From Porticoccus sp950063125 (lineage in GTDB: Bacteria > Pseudomonadota > Gammaproteobacteria > Pseudomonadales > Porticoccaceae): a stretch of DNA of 64,000 bases. The notes below the pieces were generated by a model, which worked only from the letters and a program-made list of their open reading frames with translations, did no database searches and was not told the origin of the DNA. Numbering within the stretch: position 1 is the stretch's first letter; the number at the start of each line of letters is the position of its first letter. The position numbers were made by a program, and so were the translations under genes. Of the stretch, positions 60,112 through 64,000 are shown piece after piece. Location: assembly GCF_963973895.1 (NCBI RefSeq), contig NZ_CAXBBF010000003.1. The stretch is one strand, 5' to 3'.

Positions 60112-63100
60112 ATGACATTGACCGACCTCAGAACCCGGATTCAGCAAGCCACCGATGCCGACGAGCACGGTTGTGTCGAGCAATTGCTGGCGGCCTTCCC
60201 GCTCAGCGAGACGCAGCAACAACAATCGCTTATTCAGGCCCGTCAATTGGTGGAGAGTTGCCGGGAGGCAACCGAGGGTAAATACCTGCTGGATGCCTTT
60301 TTACAGGAATTCGGCCTGTCCAATCGCGAGGGCGTTGCCCTGATGTGTCTGGCGGAGGCACTGCTGCGGGTGCCGGATGAGGCCACCGCCGATAAGCTGA
60401 TTGCAGAAAAAATCCGCGACGGCAACTGGGCCAATCACCGTGGGCACTCGGACTCCCTGTTCGTCAATGCCTCGGTGTGGGGTCTGATGCTGACGGGTGC
60501 GATGCTGCCCCTGACTGAAGACATAACCGAAGATACCAGCCGCTGGATGAAACAGCTGGTGAGCCGACTGAGCGAACCGGTGGTAAGACGGGCCATGCTG
60601 CGGGCGATGCAGATGATGGGCAGCCACTATGTGCTGGGCCAGACCCTGCCCGAAGCCATCGCCCGAGGCCACGACGACGCCCCGCCGAATACCCGGTTTT
60701 CCTTCGATATGCTGGGAGAAGGTGCCCGCACAGAGGCGGATGCCCGTCGTTATTTCGAGGCCTATGCGTCCGCCATTGAAACCATCGGCAAAGCCAGCCG
60801 GAACGCGACTACACCCCGTACCTCACCCCTTACCTCGGATGGCATTTCGGTCAAGCTGTCCGCCCTGCACCCCCGCTATCAATTCAGTCAACGGGATCTG
60901 GTGATGGGCGAACTGCTGCCGCGCATCCGGGAGCTGGCCATTGCTGCCCGAAGTCACCGTATCGGCCTGAGCATTGATGCCGAAGAGGCCGCCAGACTGG
61001 AGCTATCCCTCGATATCTTTGAAGCACTGGCCCGCGACCCGGCCTTGTCTGACTGGGATGGTCTGGGCTTTGTGCTACAGGCCTACCAGAAACGTGCCCC
61101 GGCCGTGATTCCCTGGTTGATCAAACTGGCCGGAGAAACCCGGCGCCAATTCATGGTCAGGCTGGTGAAAGGTGCCTATTGGGATACAGAGATCAAACTC
61201 GCCCAGCAACAGGGGCTCGCCGACTACCCGGTGTTTACCCGCAAGGCACATACGGACCTCTGTTACCTGCACTGTGCGCAACAGCTGCTCGCGGCACCGG
61301 GAGCCGTCTATCCACAATTCGCCACCCACAACGCCCAGACCATCACCACCATTCAGCAGCTGGCCGGCGATGCCCCCTATGAATTCCAGCGCCTGCACGG
61401 TATGGGCGAGGTGCTCTATGGGCAATGGCAACGGCAGCCAGCTGAGTTGCCACCGGTAAGGGTTTACGCGCCGGTTGGCGAACACCGCGATCTGCTGCCC
61501 TATCTGGTGAGGCGTTTACTGGAAAATGGCGCCAACAGCTCCTTTTTAAACCACCTGCTGGATGAGCAGATGTCGGTGGACTCTCTGGTGAGACCCCTGC
61601 TACCCCAGATTCGCTCGGTGAGGCCCCATCGCCACCGACTGATTCCATTACCGGTGAATATCTACCGCGCCGCCGGTGAAGAGCGTGCCGGGGCGGCCGG
61701 TTTGGACCTGAACAATCCACTGATCAGTGAACCACTGGTTGCCGCACTCAACGAGACACCCATCCCTGTCCGGGCCGGGCCTGTGGTGGGCGGGGAATGG
61801 GTACAGCGGGACCCACAGCCAGTCCTGTCCCCCGCCGATGGCATAATGGTGGTGGGCCACTGCACGATGGCCAACGATGAAGATGTGACCAAAGCCCTGC
61901 AACAGGCAGCCACGGCACGGTGGGCCTGGAGCCAGCGTGGCGGTGCCGCACGCGCTGACATACTGGAACGAATGGCCGAGCTGCTGACAGAACATCAGCT
62001 GGCGCTGTTGAAGCTGATTGTGCAGGAGGCGGGACGCACGATTGCCGATGCGTTGGCGGAGGTGCGGGAAGCAATCGACTTCTGCCACTATTACGCCCTG
62101 CAGGCCCGCTACCGGTTTTCCGGGGGTATCGATCTGCCCGGCCCCACCGGAGAGAGCAACCAGCTCTGTCTCGAAGGCCGCGGCGTGTTTCTCTGCATCA
62201 GTCCATGGAATTTCCCGCTGGCCATTTTTACCGGGCAGACCGCAGCGGCATTGGTGGCAGGCAATGCGGTGATCGCCAAACCCGCCCTGCAGACACCGCT
62301 GGTGGCAGCCAAAGCCACAGAGCTGTTCCATCGGGCCGGTGTGCCAGTCGATGTGTTACACCTCCTGCCCGGCGAGGGCGCGAAACTGGGCGAACGGTTG
62401 CTGCCGGACCCACGGATTGCCGGCGTTGCCTTTACCGGGTCCAGCGCTACGGCCAAAATCATCCAGCGACAGCTGGCCCGTCGCCCCGGTGCCATTGTGC
62501 CGCTTATCGCGGAGACCGGTGGCCAGAATGTCATGCTGGTGGATTCCACCGCCCTGCCGGAACAGGTGGTGGATGATGTGATTTCTTCGGCCTTCCTCAG
62601 TGCCGGGCAACGTTGCTCGGCACTGCGAGTGCTGTTTATTCAGGACGATATTGCCGATGACCTGCTGACGACACTTACCGGCGCACTGCAAACCCTGAAG
62701 GTCGGCAATCCTGCCAGCCTGGCTACCGATATAGGCCCGGTGATTGACGGGCGCGCCAGGGATACCCTGATAGCCCATATCGAGCGGATAAGTCGGGAAG
62801 GCACATTACTGGGGAGTCTGAAAACGGAGCAGATACCCTCGCGAGGGTATTTTGTGGCACCACATCTGGTTGAGATCGACTCACTGGCGCAACTGCCCGA
62901 GGAGGTGTTCGGGCCTATCCTCCATGTGATCCGCTATCGCGCCGCAGATATTGACCGGGTACTGGCGCAAATCAACGACAGTGGTTTTGGCCTGACACTG
63001 GGAATTCAAAGCCGCCTGAAACGGTTTGCCGACTATGTGTTCAGCCATACCCGGGTGGGCAATACGTATATCAACCGCAACATGGTGGGTGCCGTGGTGG

Positions 63101-63255
63101 GCAGCAATCCCTTTGGCGGTTGCGGACTCTCCGGTACGGGCCCGAAAGCCGGAGGCCCCCACTACCTGATGGCCTTTGCGACCGAGAAAACCCGCACGGA
63201 AAATACCACCGCCCGCGGCGGCAATACGGCGTTGTTTTCGCTACCGGATGATTAA
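60112..63255 (+). CDS. putA: Bifunctional proline dehydrogenase / glutamate-semialdehyde dehydrogenase
   Basis: A 1047-aa fused enzyme that oxidises proline to glutamate. The proline dehydrogenase barrel (about 130-440) shows GISVKLSALHPRYQ, IDAEEAARLELSLDI and MVRLVKGAYWDTEIK. The P5C dehydrogenase part (about 530-1010) has the segment PWNFPLAIFTGQTAAALVAG, the base Glu in AETGGQN and the nucleophile Cys in SAGQRCSALRVLF. The N-terminal ribbon-helix-helix of E. coli PutA is absent, so it cannot repress its own gene. An Lrp-like regulator lies 159 bases upstream. Its stop overlaps that of the next gene on the other strand. Confidence 0.95.
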   Translation: MTLTDLRTRIQQATDADEHGCVEQLLAAFPLSETQQQQSLIQARQLVESCREATEGKYLLDAFLQEFGLSNREGVALMCLAEALLRVPDEATADKLIAEKIRDGNWANHRGHSDSLFVNASVWGLMLTGAMLPLTEDITEDTSRWMKQLVSRLSEPVVRRAMLRAMQMMGSHYVLGQTLPEAIARGHDDAPPNTRFSFDMLGEGARTEADARRYFEAYASAIETIGKASRNATTPRTSPLTSDGISVKLSALHPRYQFSQRDLVMGELLPRIRELAIAARSHRIGLSIDAEEAARLELSLDIFEALARDPALSDWDGLGFVLQAYQKRAPAVIPWLIKLAGETRRQFMVRLVKGAYWDTEIKLAQQQGLADYPVFTRKAHTDLCYLHCAQQLLAAPGAVYPQFATHNAQTITTIQQLAGDAPYEFQRLHGMGEVLYGQWQRQPAELPPVRVYAPVGEHRDLLPYLVRRLLENGANSSFLNHLLDEQMSVDSLVRPLLPQIRSVRPHRHRLIPLPVNIYRAAGEERAGAAGLDLNNPLISEPLVAALNETPIPVRAGPVVGGEWVQRDPQPVLSPADGIMVVGHCTMANDEDVTKALQQAATARWAWSQRGGAARADILERMAELLTEHQLALLKLIVQEAGRTIADALAEVREAIDFCHYYALQARYRFSGGIDLPGPTGESNQLCLEGRGVFLCISPWNFPLAIFTGQTAAALVAGNAVIAKPALQTPLVAAKATELFHRAGVPVDVLHLLPGEGAKLGERLLPDPRIAGVAFTGSSATAKIIQRQLARRPGAIVPLIAETGGQNVMLVDSTALPEQVVDDVISSAFLSAGQRCSALRVLFIQDDIADDLLTTLTGALQTLKVGNPASLATDIGPVIDGRARDTLIAHIERISREGTLLGSLKTEQIPSRGYFVAPHLVEIDSLAQLPEEVFGPILHVIRYRAADIDRVLAQINDSGFGLTLGIQSRLKRFADYVFSHTRVGNTYINRNMVGAVVGSNPFGGCGLSGTGPKAGGPHYLMAFATEKTRTENTTARGGNTALFSLPDD

Positions 63256-64000
63256 CGGCGGGCAAAATTCGGTTGGCGCTTTTCCCGTCGCGCCGCCAGC
63301 CCCTCTTTCAGATCCCCGGAGCGGTGACATTGCGAGGTGACAGCAAGGACTCTGGCAAGATCAAGATTACCGTCCGCCATCTGATCACAGAGCTGTTTCA
63401 TGGCCGCTACCGTGGTCGGTGAGAGTGGTGTCAATGTGTCCACCAGTTTCGAGGTTTCCACCTCAAGCTCATCCTGAAGCACCAGATGCGTCAGGTAACC
63501 GGCCCGCAACAGCATTTCTGCATCCAGCACTTCCGCCGCAACCAGAATCCGTTTGGCCGTGGTGACACCCAGGCGTTTCACATAGCGACGGATGCCGTTC
63601 GGCGGATAGCAGAGACCGATTTCCGCGGCAGGCACCTTGAGCCGCATGCCGTAAACACCTATCCGAAAATCACAACACAAAGCGATTTCCGAGCCGCCTC
63701 CGTAGACACTGCCATTGAGGGCACAGATAACCGGCATGGGCATGGCTGTTAGGCGATCGGTAAGCGTCTCAAATTTATCACCGGTCATATCACCTGAGGT
63801 CATTTCTTCCAGCGATGCACCAGCACAAAAGGTTTTCTCCCCCTGACCAGTAACCACCAGGACCCGGATATCCCGGTTGGCGTCCACCTGATTCAGGCAA
63901 TCAATAAACAGATCAATACCAGTGTCAGTCAGTGAATTGTGTTTGGCTGGGTTATTGAGAAGGATGCGAGCTACCGCTCCTTCCATGGATAGCAAAACCG
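63252..64000 (-). CDS. Enoyl-CoA hydratase/isomerase family protein (5' end cut by window)
   Basis: Crotonase-fold protein of at least 249 codons. The oxyanion-hole segments are FCAGASLEEM and ALNGSVYGGGSEIALCCDF, and the tail is RREKRQPNF as in many family members. The Glu and Asp near GLCYPPNGIRR would set the reaction, which remains unknown. The frame is open to the window end. Relatives have about ten more residues before GAVARILLNNP, so the start codon lies beyond position 64000. Convergent with putA; the last bases overlap. Confidence 0.85.
   Translation of the reverse strand, partial: VLLSMEGAVARILLNNPAKHNSLTDTGIDLFIDCLNQVDANRDIRVLVVTGQGEKTFCAGASLEEMTSGDMTGDKFETLTDRLTAMPMPVICALNGSVYGGGSEIALCCDFRIGVYGMRLKVPAAEIGLCYPPNGIRRYVKRLGVTTAKRILVAAEVLDAEMLLRAGYLTHLVLQDELEVETSKLVDTLTPLSPTTVAAMKQLCDQMADGNLDLARVLAVTSQCHRSGDLKEGLAARREKRQPNFARR

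Overview
The window is a gammaproteobacterial chromosome segment. The evidence is the gene content (rpoH next to ftsYEX, slmA, rsd, dsbB, acpH, elbB, metX-metW, phoBR) and Pseudomonas/Cellvibrionales-type gene order (coaBC-algC-argB, with a Crc-like gene close by). Affiliation below class level cannot be fixed from the sequence; a marine Cellvibrionales-like bacterium is my guess. Coding density is high and most genes sit in short operons with 4-base stop/start overlaps. I see no tRNA, rRNA, CRISPR array, prophage or intact insertion sequence.

Region 1 (1-7.7 kb) is a complete acetone carboxylase locus. acxA-acxB-acxC (beta, alpha, gamma) read leftwards from a textbook sigma-54 promoter and end in a strong terminator. 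The divergent acxR encodes an AcoR-type sigma-54 activator. The acxR leader carries an AAYAAYAA box of the kind bound by Hfq/Crc in Pseudomonas, and a Crc-like protein is encoded 31 kb away. Region 2 (7.7-15 kb) has a DUF2721 membrane protein, an RND pump with its periplasmic adaptor, an LpxH-like phosphoesterase and UDP-glucose dehydrogenase. Region 3 (15-31 kb) is housekeeping: gshA-acpH, dsbB-lrgA-lrgB, rsd, fkpA, elbB, trmB, rpoH-ftsX-ftsE-ftsY, rsmD-coaD, mutM, an orphan exbD, rpmBG and radC.

Region 4 (30.5-46.7 kb) contains coaBC-algC-argB-slmA, with AlgC carrying a membrane-anchored N-terminal extension. It continues with the Crc-like gene, metX-metW, rdgB, ubiC-ubiA, phoB-phoR behind a three-unit Pho box, an aldo/keto reductase, a FemAB-like acyltransferase and a SYLF protein. 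Region 5 (46.7-54.5 kb) has a DUF938 methyltransferase, yaaA, an M48 lipoprotein protease, a UbiA-type prenyltransferase and a rubrerythrin-like protein. A LysR regulator there is divergent from a DoxX-pirin-nitroreductase operon; the pirin gene has a 13-bp tandem duplication at its 5' end.

Region 6 (54.5-57.5 kb) is the accessory part and is visibly richer in A+T. Three leftward genes (an Rnk-like protein, a DUF4145 protein and an unknown membrane-anchored protein) are each followed by copies of a GGGGTC repeat. The DUF4145 gene lies between integron-like core sites. To their right, reading in the opposite direction, is a frameshifted N-terminal remnant of an integron-type integrase. This is the layout of a decayed integron. 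Region 7 (57.5-64 kb) holds leuA, an Lrp-family regulator beside putA, and an enoyl-CoA hydratase family gene cut by the window edge.

Stretches over 300 bases without an intact gene: 5180-5658 (acx regulatory region), 54522-54835 (terminator plus inverted repeat) and 57023-57571 (hairpin, integrase remnant, weak stem-loop). The best leads are the decayed integron with its repeat family, and the link between a catalytically degenerate Crc-like protein and a Crc-type site on acxR.
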